In this document: positions 44,038-53,386 of the stretch, piece by piece
Layout of the letters: each line of letters starts with the position of its first letter
How positions within the stretch are numbered: position 1 is the stretch's first letter
Assembly (NCBI GenBank): GCA_910575725.1
Contig: CAJTFE010000025.1
Span: forward strand, 1 to 64,000
DNA from: Clostridia bacterium
GTDB lineage: Bacteria; Bacillota; Clostridia; Lachnospirales; Lachnospiraceae
Direction: 5' to 3'
DNA: 64,000 bases
The notes under the pieces: generated by a model
The model's input: the letters and a program-made list of their open reading frames with translations, nothing else
Databases searched by the model: none
Told to the model about the DNA's origin: nothing
Position numbers and translations under genes: made by a program

Positions 44038-46800
44038 TTAATTTAACCTTCCGAAACTGTAAAAATGGCTCTGCCAGTACGAAGAATTGATGCTTGCGTA
44101 ACTGATCGGATCGCCGCAATGTATCATAGTCCCGCCACCGCAGTAAATCCCCACATGGCTCACTGCCCCGGCAGAATTGTAAGTCCCGGTAAAAAAGATA
44201 ATGTCCCCCGCCTTTGCGTCCGATGCGGAAACCGGAGTACACTGGTCATAAATCCCCTGTGCTGTAGTTCGTGGAAGGTTATGCACCCCGCTGTTGGTAA
44301 ATACCCAGCAGACAAAGCCGGAACAGTCAAAACTTGTGGAAGGGTTTGAGCCGCCCCACACATAAGGGTAGCCGAGGTATTTTGCGGCTTCCTCCATAAG
44401 AGCCTGCACCGATGCGTCATCGTAGGCATCCGGCGGTATGGCGTTCCCCGGCAGACCTCCCGGCGTTTCCCCGTAAAGCGTGCCTTCGCCCACATCGAAA
44501 TAAAATAACGGGTTATAATACTCCCCGTCATATAAACATTCGATATGCAAATGGCTTCCTGTGCTGCTCCCGGTGTTCCCCGTTGTGCCGATGACCGCCC
44601 CTTTTTCCACTTCCTGCCCCGCACCCACGCTGATGCTGTCCATGTGGGCATACTTGGTTATGTAACCGTCTATCTCAATCGCTACATAATTCCCGTAGTG
44701 GCTGTCATACGCCGCCGCTGTCACCGTACCGTCATGGGCGGCATAAACGGTTGTGCCTGTCGGTACAGCTATATCCACGCCCCGGTGAAATTCCTCGTTC
44801 CCTGTGGCTGGATTTTTCCGGTATCCGTAATAGCTTGACACATAGTAATACCAGTAAAGGTTAAGCGGCGATGTGAACTCCTGAAGCAGACCGTTTGTTT
44901 CCCGGTACATGGCGAAAATCTCCGCCTGCTCCGTATCCATTTTCCCGGAAACAAGGCTTTCAAGCGGTATGACCGTCAGTGTCACCCGGAGGATACTGAC
45001 CTCGTATTCTTCTTCCTCCTCATACTCATATTCTTCCCCTGTTTCCTCCCCTGTGACCGGATCAGTGACCGTCCTTGTGCCTGTCTTTGTGACTGTCCTT
45101 GTCCTCGTTTCCGTATCCGGCGTAAGTGTGAGCGTATACATCTCATCAAAAAGAGCCTGTATTTCGCTTTCCACCTCACTTGCGGTAAATTCCGTATGGA
45201 CTGCCGATAAATAGCCGATAAGGGTAAACGGGTTATGCCCGATTGCCCCAAGATTATAGGAATATTCATCATACCCCGGATAATCCGTTTCCACCCGGTC
45301 AATCTCATTCTGCAAGTCAAGCTCCAGACGGGTAAGCTGTAAATCAGCGGCGTCAATCTCTTTCGGCTTACTTAAATAACTCGCTGCTAAAATCGTGGAC
45401 TGCGTATCCGCAAACATCGCCCCACAGGACGATACGGAAACCATAATCATCATAAGGAGCAGAGCCATGATGCCCACTGTCACAAGCAGTCCGGCGTTTT
45501 TCCTCGCAAACTCCTGTAACTTCCTCGCCACAGTGACCGCACCGTTTTTTGTCTTTTGGAACGCCTGCTCCGCCGTCTTTCCTGCCGCCGCTTTTTTCCT
45601 CGCCTTGACATACTCCCGTTTAATGCGCTGTTTCTGTAACCGCTTCTGCAATGCCTTTTTCTGCATCTGCGGGTTTTCTTCCAGAAACTTCTGGTACTGG
45701 AAATTGACTTCCTTTTTAAACTGCTTCTTTTCCAGCTTTGCTATCTTTGCCCGCTGTTTCTGCTCTTTCCCATTTATCTGCCTTTTGACGAAAGAATAAA
45801 CCGATTCCACTTTCTGCTCCGACTTGTGTGCGCCCTCCACCGCTGAATTTTCTTTCTCCGTTTCAGCGATTTTCCCATGCACAAAATTCCTGCCCTCATT
45901 CTGCATCCGGCGCATGGTGGTTTTGGATACGCCCTCCTGCTTGAAAGGCTTCTCCTTATCCAGAGGGACAATTACATATTTTCCCTTCCCGGTTTTCTCG
46001 TCAAACACTCTCTGCAAGGTGTATTCCCTTGTCTTAGGCAGCTTTGCCCTTGCTTTTTGTACCTTCCTCCCGGCTTTCTGTGCCTGCCGCTGCTTCTTTT
46101 TCAGCTTTTTGCTTCCGGCAAATTCAGAGCCTCCTTCCCCCTGAAAAGAATTTCCGGTTTCTCCTGTAAAAGTTTCTTCCGTAAATGTTTTATTTTCCGC
46201 TTTTTCCTTCGTGCCGCCTTTATTCTGGTGTTCCCTCTGTACCCGCTTTTTATGGTACTTCCCTTTTTTCTGCGACTGCCTGTAAGTGTCCCTCCGGTGG
46301 TAATCTTCCGCATCCGGCTGTTTCTTCCCTGTTTCCTCCGGCTGATTGAAATTGTCCTGCCCGGTAAACGTGTTGTTTTCCTTTATAAAATCCGGGTTTT
46401 CCTCCTGCCCCGGCTTTGCATCGGACTTTTGGACTTTTTGTCCAGAAGTGTTCTGGTACATCTGCTTTTTCGCATGGGATTTTGAAGCATGGTTCGATTT
46501 ACGCTGTCCGGCATCATTTTTCCGGGAATCCATGCTTTTATTGTCTGTAAAACTGTTTTCCTTTCCCGGCTGGCTCTCTTTGGACTTCTGGACTTTTTGT
46601 CCAAAAGTTTCCTGTTGCGCCTGCATACTCTTTTCCGTCTGCCTTTTCCCGCCCGAACCATGCCCCGGCTTCCCGATGCCGGAATCCCTCGGCTGATAGG
46701 CAGCATTGCCGCCACCTGTAAAGGCATTATCCGCTACCTTATGGAACTCCTTATTTACTTCTTTACGGTAGACGGTATCCTTTTTCTTATTTTGTGCCAT
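44038..46800 (-). CDS. M23 and NlpC/P60 bifunctional peptidase (CD1108-type)
   Basis: This 920-residue protein has a long basic, Gln/Lys-rich cytoplasmic N-terminus (about 1-440), one membrane helix (about 447-470), a linker, an M23 metallopeptidase domain (FHRGVDIAVP, then GSHLHIEC, about 665-770) and a C-terminal NlpC/P60 domain with FDCSGFVCW (Cys near 825) and SHVGIYCGG. It should hydrolyse peptidoglycan to let the mating channel pass, acting outside the membrane. The N-terminus contains two GQKVQKS peptides encoded by a palindromic DNA repeat. It lies in order between the methylase and DUF4315 as in relatives. Confidence 0.9.
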   Translation of the reverse strand: MAQNKKKDTVYRKEVNKEFHKVADNAFTGGGNAAYQPRDSGIGKPGHGSGGKRQTEKSMQAQQETFGQKVQKSKESQPGKENSFTDNKSMDSRKNDAGQRKSNHASKSHAKKQMYQNTSGQKVQKSDAKPGQEENPDFIKENNTFTGQDNFNQPEETGKKQPDAEDYHRRDTYRQSQKKGKYHKKRVQREHQNKGGTKEKAENKTFTEETFTGETGNSFQGEGGSEFAGSKKLKKKQRQAQKAGRKVQKARAKLPKTREYTLQRVFDEKTGKGKYVIVPLDKEKPFKQEGVSKTTMRRMQNEGRNFVHGKIAETEKENSAVEGAHKSEQKVESVYSFVKRQINGKEQKQRAKIAKLEKKQFKKEVNFQYQKFLEENPQMQKKALQKRLQKQRIKREYVKARKKAAAGKTAEQAFQKTKNGAVTVARKLQEFARKNAGLLVTVGIMALLLMMIMVSVSSCGAMFADTQSTILAASYLSKPKEIDAADLQLTRLELDLQNEIDRVETDYPGYDEYSYNLGAIGHNPFTLIGYLSAVHTEFTASEVESEIQALFDEMYTLTLTPDTETRTRTVTKTGTRTVTDPVTGEETGEEYEYEEEEEYEVSILRVTLTVIPLESLVSGKMDTEQAEIFAMYRETNGLLQEFTSPLNLYWYYYVSSYYGYRKNPATGNEEFHRGVDIAVPTGTTVYAAHDGTVTAAAYDSHYGNYVAIEIDGYITKYAHMDSISVGAGQEVEKGAVIGTTGNTGSSTGSHLHIECLYDGEYYNPLFYFDVGEGTLYGETPGGLPGNAIPPDAYDDASVQALMEEAAKYLGYPYVWGGSNPSTSFDCSGFVCWVFTNSGVHNLPRTTAQGIYDQCTPVSASDAKAGDIIFFTGTYNSAGAVSHVGIYCGGGTMIHCGDPISYASINSSYWQSHFYSFGRLN
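46430..46444. repeat. Palindromic repeat, copy 1
   Basis: TGGACTTTTTGTCCA lies within the peptidase gene, the core of a dyad (ACTTTTGGAC-T5-GTCCAGAAGT, from about 46425). Two further copies are at 46589 and 51836. Confidence 0.7.
46589..46603. repeat. Palindromic repeat, copy 2
   Basis: This copy of TGGACTTTTTGTCCA is embedded in a 27-bp stretch (46584-46610) that is identical to 51831-51857. Confidence 0.75.
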
Positions 46801-46840
46801 TCTCTTAGTTCCTCCAAACCCATAATAAAAATCACTCAGT

Positions 46841-47635
46841 TTACTGCACTTCCCTAATCCTCCTTACCGCTGTTTCATAATACCCCGGATTGATTTCCGC
46901 ACCTAAATAACGTCTTTCGGTTGCTATTGCTGCCAGTGCGGTACTCCCTGTCCCCATAAAACCGTCAAATACTAATTCCCCCGGCTGGCTGGATATTTGG
47001 ATTAACCATGAAAGAAACTCTACATTCTTAATGGTAGGGTGGTATATGCCATTCTGCTTCTGCCATACGGAATTATAAGTTGCTTTAGGATATTCAGAGC
47101 CGAACCAACAGGCATTAAACCTTGTTTTATATTTCCTGCTTAATTCCCTGCCTGCATGGAATCTGTTTCCCGCCTTTTTCTTGTTCTGCAGTAATGTTGT
47201 ATGGTTAAAAATCCTCCTTCCTTTCTGGCAGAAAATAATCCACTCTGCATTATTGGCATAGCTGCCTTTTAAATCGCCAATGCCGCCGACCGTTCCCTTT
47301 TCTACAACCATGCAGTTTTTTATGGCAAATCCAGCCTGCCGCAGACATTCATAATGATATGGATAACAGTCAAACCGGGTAAAGAAATACGCATGAGCAT
47401 CATCTTTCAAAATACGATAGCTTTCATGCGCAAACAGTTCATAATCTATTCCCTCATCCCCGTCAAGTACCTGATGCCTGCTGTTAGTGAAATTGTTCTG
47501 GTAGGAAATTCCATATGGGGGATCGGTGAGTATCATCGACACATATCTGTCCGGCATCTGTGCTACTAATTCCATGCAGTCCATACAATATATCTGGTCT
47601 GATAAAATAATACTGTTGCCAGTTTCTTCCCCCAT
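46841..47635 (-). CDS. Site-specific DNA methyltransferase
   Basis: This 264-residue methylase has catalytic motif DPPYGIS (near 37) before the SAM-binding motif FMGTGS (near 224), the beta-class order of N4-cytosine or N6-adenine methyltransferases. GGGAGTG precedes the ATG, four bases after the virB4 stop. No restriction enzyme gene is near, so it is a solitary methylase likely protecting the element. Intact by motifs. Confidence 0.9.
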   Translation of the reverse strand: MGEETGNSIILSDQIYCMDCMELVAQMPDRYVSMILTDPPYGISYQNNFTNSRHQVLDGDEGIDYELFAHESYRILKDDAHAYFFTRFDCYPYHYECLRQAGFAIKNCMVVEKGTVGGIGDLKGSYANNAEWIIFCQKGRRIFNHTTLLQNKKKAGNRFHAGRELSRKYKTRFNACWFGSEYPKATYNSVWQKQNGIYHPTIKNVEFLSWLIQISSQPGELVFDGFMGTGSTALAAIATERRYLGAEINPGYYETAVRRIREVQ

Positions 47636-47638
47636 ATT

Positions 47639-50125
47639 TTATTCACTCCCTTTTGCTTCCTCCGGCTTCGTATTCATAATCGCAAAGGTTTTTGTATCTG
47701 CCGGGTACTTATCCACGAATGGGATTACCACGTTGTCAAACAGTATCAGACCGCTTCCCGGCTCGGAATTGGTGACGTGCATGAGCTGTTTTTCTGACAG
47801 TCCTAACTTATCTGCCAGGATATGCTGGTCTTTGGCGTTCTGGTTTAACAGGTACACAAAATCGCTGTTCCCCAAGATGCCCTCAATTTCCTCCGATTTC
47901 AGAAAATCGCCCACATTCTGTGTCAAGCCTGTTGGAATCCCGCCCCACTTTCTGAATCTTTTCCAAATCTCCACCGAGTAAATTGCGGTCTGCTTTTCTT
48001 TCAGGAGCAAATGAAACTCATCACAGTAATATCTTGTGGCAACTTTCCGTTCCCGGTTCTGCGAAACCCTGTTCCAGACCGCATCCTGTACGATTAACAT
48101 TCCAATCTCTTTTAACTGGTTTCCCAAATCACGAATGTCAAAGCACATGATCCGGTTATGGGAATCCACGTTAGTACGGTGGTTGAAATAGTTCTGCGAA
48201 CCATGCACATACAAGACAAGGCTGTTGGCAATCCGAACCGCTTTCTGCTTCGCTTCCCTCTGCATCTCCGGCGCAACATCCCTCGGCTCATACTTTAACA
48301 GCGCATTATACAAATCTTCCAGTATGGGCATATTCTCCGGCTTCGGGTGTTTGAAATACCCGTCATAGATATGCTTGATACAGGTGTCAATGATGCCCTT
48401 CTCGTCATTTTCCAGACCGTCCTTCCCTCCGGCAATCAAATCGCACAGGGTAATCAGGAAATCGCTCTTTAACTTCAACGCTTCCTTATCCCCCTTATGG
48501 GAGAGCTGAATGTCCATCGGGTTCAGGTAATCCTTTGAGTTAGTGGCAAGCCTTACCACCTGCCCATGAAGCGCCTGCACTAATGGAAAATACTCGCCCT
48601 CTGGATCGCAGACGATAATATCGTCCTTTGTGATAAGGAAACAGGATAAAATTTCACGCTTTGCGCTGAATGATTTACCACTGCCGGGTGTGCCCAAAAT
48701 CACCCCATTCGGTGTACGCAGCCTTTTCCGGTCTGCCATAATCATGTTGTTGGAAAGTGCGTTCAGACCGTAATAAATGGCGGGGGCGGGCATGAAAAGC
48801 TCCTGTGTGCAGAAGGGTACAAGGACAGCGGCGCTTTTTGTGGTGAGGTTTCTTTCAATCCCCACCTCATTACAGCCAATCGGCGCACTTGCCATTAACC
48901 CCTGTTCCTGTAAATACTGCAAACACCGCAGGTTGCAGTTTGCCTGCTGGATAATGCCGGACACCCTCTGCGTCAGGTTCTCCAGTTCCCGCTTCGTCCT
49001 CCCGTAACAGGCAATGAGGAACGTCATCTTGATAAGTTTCTGGTTGCTTGTGTTCAAATCGTCCAGAAGCTCCAGCGTGTCCTTCTCATAAGTCACGATG
49101 TCCGTAGGCAGAATATCCATATCGTAGCCGCTTCTGACTGCCTTCTTCTGTTCCTCTATTTTCATTTTCTGAATGTCGGTGAGCGCACGTTTTATCATCT
49201 TGATTGCTTCCACCGGATCAATGGTCTGCATATGCATGGTAAGTGTGAGGTTATCGTCAATATCCAGCAGCTTCTTAACCATCTCGTCCGTAAACTTCGG
49301 CGCAATCATATCAAGGTAAGACACACTCCCATAGATGCTGCCGGACTTAAAGCGGCTCGGATAGCGGAAGTCAAACCCCGGTGGGGCGATATAGTCCTTG
49401 ACCGACTTCCCGGATTCTGACAGCTCCTTAAACGAAAAACGGAAAGGCTCCATTGTACCCTGATTGAAATACTCATGCAGGATACGCAGCCTTTCCTTCC
49501 CGTCAAGACCTCTGGCGTTTGTGCCGATATTGTTTAAGTTGTGTACCACATCCTTCTCGATATTGCTTAACTTGCTCTTTGCTTCCCTGTACCCGGCGCT
49601 TTCCACGCCAAAAATCAGATATTTTGATTTGATGATGCCATTGTTGCCCTTTGCCGACTGGTGCTTTAACATCTGCGTGTATTCGTCACGAATATCGTCA
49701 AACGCATCGCCCTGTAAGGAAATGTCAAACTGCTCCGCAAGAGCCTGCTCGCTGACCTGCCTGTTAAATAAGAACAACTGGAACTTTATGGACGGATCGA
49801 AGTAGTTAATCAGTTTGCTGTATTCTTCCAGAATATCCGCCTGATCCTCCACCTCCAGCAAGTCATAGTTGATGTCAAAGAACTCCACCATTTTCGTGTA
49901 ATAACTGTCCGCCACCTGACAGATGCCGTCCCGGTACATTTTTTTGAATGTAATGGTTTTCTGTGCGGTGTCCGGCTTCGCCTGCTCCTTGCTGTTCCCG
50001 GCAAGCGCACGTTTCAGCTCCGCAAGGCGTTTCTTTTCCGATAAGGTCAGTCCCGCCTTTTCCGGTGTCCGCTTATTTTCCTGCGGTTTTGGCTTTGCCG
50101 CCCCCGCCTTTTGCTTTTTGTTCAA
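47639..50125 (-). CDS. virB4: VirB4-like conjugation ATPase
   Basis: This 828-residue ATPase of the type IV secretion system has an N-terminal helical/CagE-like region (about 50-400), Walker A LGTPGSGKSF (near 480), 'NMIMADRKRLRTPNG' and Walker B YYCDEFHLLL (near 715). Translation probably starts at the TTG at 50125 (MNKKQKAGAAK...), 8 bp after AGGAGGT, inside the end of prgI. It powers assembly of the mating channel at the membrane. It is full length. Sequence upstream of the TTG in this frame is the shadow of prgI. Confidence 0.93.
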   Translation of the reverse strand: MNKKQKAGAAKPKPQENKRTPEKAGLTLSEKKRLAELKRALAGNSKEQAKPDTAQKTITFKKMYRDGICQVADSYYTKMVEFFDINYDLLEVEDQADILEEYSKLINYFDPSIKFQLFLFNRQVSEQALAEQFDISLQGDAFDDIRDEYTQMLKHQSAKGNNGIIKSKYLIFGVESAGYREAKSKLSNIEKDVVHNLNNIGTNARGLDGKERLRILHEYFNQGTMEPFRFSFKELSESGKSVKDYIAPPGFDFRYPSRFKSGSIYGSVSYLDMIAPKFTDEMVKKLLDIDDNLTLTMHMQTIDPVEAIKMIKRALTDIQKMKIEEQKKAVRSGYDMDILPTDIVTYEKDTLELLDDLNTSNQKLIKMTFLIACYGRTKRELENLTQRVSGIIQQANCNLRCLQYLQEQGLMASAPIGCNEVGIERNLTTKSAAVLVPFCTQELFMPAPAIYYGLNALSNNMIMADRKRLRTPNGVILGTPGSGKSFSAKREILSCFLITKDDIIVCDPEGEYFPLVQALHGQVVRLATNSKDYLNPMDIQLSHKGDKEALKLKSDFLITLCDLIAGGKDGLENDEKGIIDTCIKHIYDGYFKHPKPENMPILEDLYNALLKYEPRDVAPEMQREAKQKAVRIANSLVLYVHGSQNYFNHRTNVDSHNRIMCFDIRDLGNQLKEIGMLIVQDAVWNRVSQNRERKVATRYYCDEFHLLLKEKQTAIYSVEIWKRFRKWGGIPTGLTQNVGDFLKSEEIEGILGNSDFVYLLNQNAKDQHILADKLGLSEKQLMHVTNSEPGSGLILFDNVVIPFVDKYPADTKTFAIMNTKPEEAKGSE

Positions 50126-50480
50126 GGAAACATACCTCCTTCCTGATTTTTTCCCGTTCCTCCAACTGCTTGTAAAGGTTTTCCGATTTATACGGTCTGA
50201 TTCCCGGCGTGAGTACCTTCTGCCGGAGCATGAAGTATAATATCTTCTCTGCCGGGAAACCGTCTTTTTCATACATTGCCAAAAAGAAGAATGGCAGCAT
50301 TGCGCCCACCATGATAAGCGCCGCCCCCTGTGTGCCCAATACCCCTTTGGTAAGGAAGTATAAGGGTATGCCCACAAGCGCTGCGCCGGAAAAACAGATA
50401 ATCTGCCTTCTGGTAAGGTTCAACGCCACTTTTGTCTTGATTCCACTCAGGTCTTTCGGCACTGGTACGGATATTGCCAT
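50073..50480 (-). CDS. prgI: PrgI-family membrane protein
   Basis: This 135-residue VirB3-like protein begins MAISVPVPKDLSGIKTKVAL, has two membrane helices (about 27-45 and 50-70) and 'KDGFPAEKILYFMLRQK', hallmarks of the PrgI family. The ATG at 50480 is preceded by GAAAGGAGCAG. It forms part of the inner-membrane channel with VirB4 and VirB6. It overlaps virB4 by 53 bp. Confidence 0.9.
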   Translation of the reverse strand: MAISVPVPKDLSGIKTKVALNLTRRQIICFSGAALVGIPLYFLTKGVLGTQGAALIMVGAMLPFFFLAMYEKDGFPAEKILYFMLRQKVLTPGIRPYKSENLYKQLEEREKIRKEVCFLEQKAKGGGGKAKTAGK

Positions 50481-50529
50481 AGTCTGCTCCTTTCGTGGGC
50501 AATGCCCGCCAAGTACAGTAATTTTGTAC

Positions 50530-51402
50530 TCAATGGGCATTGAAAATTGATTTTGATAATGAGCCTGTCTTGAATAAGCTGAAACAGAGGATTACGGTAT
50601 ATGCCGCAACCGACCATAATGCGCTGTGTAAATTGCCTGCCACTGCCACGCTTGCCACAAGCACAGCATAGATCGCCACGCACACCATGATAAAGAACCC
50701 CTGAAAGGCAAGTGCGACAAGCCCTTTTAAGTAATTCGTCCCGATTGTACCCCATTCCCGGTTGGTGACTGTCGCTGCCGGGATTGGGGCAACTGACACA
50801 TAAAGGTATATTTCAATCATGCGCCCATATAAAATGACGGTGATGAGGACGGACATGATTTTCATACATAAGCTGATGACCATAGTTTCCATGCCAAGAC
50901 CGATAAGCTCCCCTATCCCCATCGTGTCAATCTGGTTATTGAACATGGTGGTAAGGGTAGCCTGTACGTCAAGGCTTGTGGAGCCTGATATGGAAGATGC
51001 CGCCTGTGTCACCACATGGCTTCCCACATCAAACACCGCCATGACTATATCAAAGGTCTTGGAAAGCAGCATGACAGCGATACAAGCCTTAAATAAAAAA
51101 CGGAAGAACAGGCTTGTATCAAAGTCATGCATATTGTTTTTGTCGATTACCATTGTTATCAGCTCATAGATCAGCACAAAACTGATTATCATGCCTGCTA
51201 TGGGTACTACCACGTTCTCCGAAAGCGTCCGTATCATGCTGAATATGCCGGAGTTCCATGTGCTGGGTGTCTTGCTGACCTCCCCCGCAATCGTCCCGAC
51301 CTTATCATTGACATCGGAGAACATGGTATCAAGGTTGCTAAGCACCCACCCCTGCAGCATCTCCTTTATGAAATCAGTGATTTTGTCTATGATGCCGCCC
51401 AT
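50530..51402 (-). CDS. VirB6/TrbL-like membrane protein
   Basis: This 290-residue polytopic protein has about six membrane helices ('NVVVPIAGMIISFVLIYEL', 'LFFRFLFKACIAVMLLSK', 'GLVALAFQGFFIMVCVAIY' and others), as in the VirB6-like proteins of Tn1549 backbones. It sits just after maff2 (5-bp gap) and before prgI. Expected role: inner-membrane part of the DNA transfer channel. Confidence 0.88.
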   Translation of the reverse strand: MGGIIDKITDFIKEMLQGWVLSNLDTMFSDVNDKVGTIAGEVSKTPSTWNSGIFSMIRTLSENVVVPIAGMIISFVLIYELITMVIDKNNMHDFDTSLFFRFLFKACIAVMLLSKTFDIVMAVFDVGSHVVTQAASSISGSTSLDVQATLTTMFNNQIDTMGIGELIGLGMETMVISLCMKIMSVLITVILYGRMIEIYLYVSVAPIPAATVTNREWGTIGTNYLKGLVALAFQGFFIMVCVAIYAVLVASVAVAGNLHSALWSVAAYTVILCFSLFKTGSLSKSIFNAH

Positions 51403-51407
51403 TTATC

Positions 51408-51623
51408 TTATGAAAACAGGCTGGAAAGCTGTGGGATCACCGTCTGCGCCACAATGATAATGCCTCCTCCACTCATAAGCTGCTTGATTCCCTGTGATTT
51501 TGCGCCCGGATTGTCATTCCCGTATCCCTCAAGCAGATTGATAACGCCCCATACGCCAACGCCTGCTCCGATTGCTGTTACGACTGTCTTTAATCCTGTT
51601 ACCGCTGTTGTAAAAAATGCCAT
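51408..51623 (-). CDS. Maff2-family small membrane protein
   Basis: This 71-residue protein has two hydrophobic helices with 'GAGVGVWGVINLLEGYGNDN' and 'KQLMSGGGIIIVAQTVI', the Maff2 family of ICE conjugation operons (VirB2/TcpE-like position). The ATG at 51623 has AGAGGTAG upstream. It is probably a small channel component. Confidence 0.88.
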   Translation of the reverse strand: MAFFTTAVTGLKTVVTAIGAGVGVWGVINLLEGYGNDNPGAKSQGIKQLMSGGGIIIVAQTVIPQLSSLFS

Positions 51624-51904
51624 GTTTCTACCTCTTTCTTTCTCAAAAATAGTTTTTGTCTGGTTTCTGAAAGAGTTTTTCATGTTAAAATGCCCTGCCT
51701 TATGGTAAAATAAAGACAGGGCAATCCTTTAGGAAGAACCCTGCGGGCATCCGGCACATTCAGTTTGGCGATTGGCTGTGCCGGGCGCTTTGTTTTTGTC
51801 CTTTCCCAAGTACATTCAAAACTCCGTTCCACTTCTGGACTTTTTGTCCAAAAGTTTTGTAGCTGGTTGACGGGTTCCATATTCAGTTTTTCAATATTCA
51901 GTTG
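51624..51904. other. Gap between virD4 and maff2
   Basis: This 281-bp gap holds a weak 66-codon frame (51680-51880, minus) without a ribosome binding site and the third copy of the TGGACTTTTTGTCCA dyad (51836-51850). It may encode a small unknown protein or be a regulatory leader; I see no firm gene. Confidence 0.45.
51836..51850. repeat. Palindromic repeat, copy 3
   Basis: This is TGGACTTTTTGTCCA again, part of the 27-bp segment (51831-51857) identical to 46584-46610. It lies outside a firm gene, between virD4 and maff2. Confidence 0.75.
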
Positions 51905-53170
51905 TCATGCTTCAATCACGCCTGCATCCTCCACCTCATCAACGGTGTCATTGTCCCTGACTTTCGCTTTACACAGGTTCTTTACATATTTTTCGATGTC
52001 TAAGGCGTTCTTGTCATCAAAATCGGACAGAAGGCGGTACTGCTTATGCTTTGTGATGTCAAACTTATTGGAGAAAAAAGGTCTTACCCCTCTAAGCTGC
52101 ATGATGCACTTCCCTCCGTCCATGACTGCAATCTCATCTTGGCTCATAAGCTCTTTCCCGGTCTTTTGATAATTTAAACCGTAGGACTGCGATGTACCCC
52201 TTGTGTCAGAGGTATTGTAAAGGTCTATCGTTTCCTTACCCAAAATTTCCGCCATCTCTTTTAAGGTGGTCTTTTCCTTCCCTCCGAGGAATAAGGTGGT
52301 ATCACAATTCCCTTCAATGGTGTCGGCGTTATCCTTATAAATCGCTTTGAGCTGCGACTTCGACTGCAAGATAATGGAAGCTGATATTTCCCGGCTCCGG
52401 ATTGTGGCAATCAACTTCTCAAACTTTGGTATCTGCCCGATGTTTGCAAACTCATCGAGTAAGCAGCGCACATGGACGGGCAGCCTGCCATGATACACAT
52501 CATCCGCCCTGTCACAGAGCAGATTGAAAAGCTGCGTGTACATGATTGACACGATGAAATTAAATGTGTCATCGGTATCGGAGATAATGACAAACAGCGC
52601 TGTCTTTTCATCCCCAATCATATCAAGCTGAAGCTCGTCATAACTTGTCAGGTCACGCAGTTCCTTGATGTCAAAGGGGGCTAAACGTGCGCCACAGCTA
52701 ATTAAAATGCTTTTCGCTGTTTTGCCCGCCGCCAGTTTGTATTTTTTATACTGCTTTACCGCAAAATGCTCCGGCTCTCTTTCCTCCAGCTCATCGAACA
52801 TCAAATCCACAGGGTTCTTAAATTCCTCGTCATCCTCCCTCGCTTCACTGGCATTTATCATGTCAAGCAGGGTAGTGAAATTCTGTTCTTCCTCCACGCA
52901 CTCATACCATATATACCCGATCAGTGCAGTATAATAGAGCTTTTCGGCTTTCACCCAAAAATCCTCGCCGGATTGCTGCCCCTCCCCTTTGGTGTTTAAG
53001 ATGATTGTGTTTACGAGTTTCAAAATGTCCTTCTCGCTCCGGATATAAACGAGAGGGTTGTAGTGCATGGACTTTTTAAAGTTAATGGTATTCAGTACTT
53101 TCACCCGGTAGCTGTTCTTTAAGAGCATTTTTCCGCACTCTACTAATACTGTACCTTTTGGTAATGTCAA
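51905..53170 (-). pseudogene. virD4: VirD4 coupling protein, N-terminus missing
   Basis: The open frame is 421 residues, against about 600 usual for ICE VirD4/TcpA. It begins at TLPKGTVLVECGKML, where relatives have '...TDPKGT...' just after Walker A. Membrane helices and Walker A are absent. Present are 'NTINFKKSMHYNPL', 'GEDFWVKAEKLYYTALIGY', Walker B LLDEFANIGQIP and 'STIRSREIS'-like motifs (IATIRSREISASII). The only start is a TTG, with TnpW ending 30 bp upstream. Walker A loss should abolish ATPase function, so conjugation would need another coupling protein. The break looks like a deletion or recombination junction. Confidence 0.75.
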
Positions 53171-53200
53171 GTAGGGAATAAGAAAAAGTGTATTTTCTTT

Positions 53201-53386
53201 TCAATCGGTTACACTATCCTTGTCATTCTCGATAAGCCGCACTACCTTGTCCGTAAAGGTTTCCCGGCTCGTTTCGCTGAAATGGATATGAATGTCAAAG
53301 GTGGTATTCCCTATCCGCTTCACAAGGTCGGGCTTCGCGTCCAGAGGGTCGGCGGTGGTGCTGGTCTTGCTGGTGTCATTGTTCAT
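53201..53386 (-). CDS. TnpW-family transposon protein
   Basis: This 61-residue protein has 'RIGNTTFDIHIHFSETSRET' followed by 'TDKVVRLIENDK', the pattern of the small transposon-encoded TnpW family. The ATG at 53386 overlaps the stop of the DnaC-like gene (ATGA), with AAAGGAG in the upstream gene's last codons. It is followed immediately by the truncated virD4; the genes that usually lie between (such as a PcfB-type gene) are absent. Confidence 0.85.
   Translation of the reverse strand: MNNDTSKTSTTADPLDAKPDLVKRIGNTTFDIHIHFSETSRETFTDKVVRLIENDKDSVTD

Noticed and set aside
50126-50377. An N-terminal extension of VirB4
   Set aside because: The frame is open but lies within prgI in another frame and reads as shadow sequence; a TTG with AGGAGGT at 50125 is the better start.
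51680-51880. A 66-residue gene between virD4 and maff2
   Set aside because: No ribosome binding site, no recognisable family, and it is crossed by the dispersed palindrome. Kept only as a remark in the gap entry.
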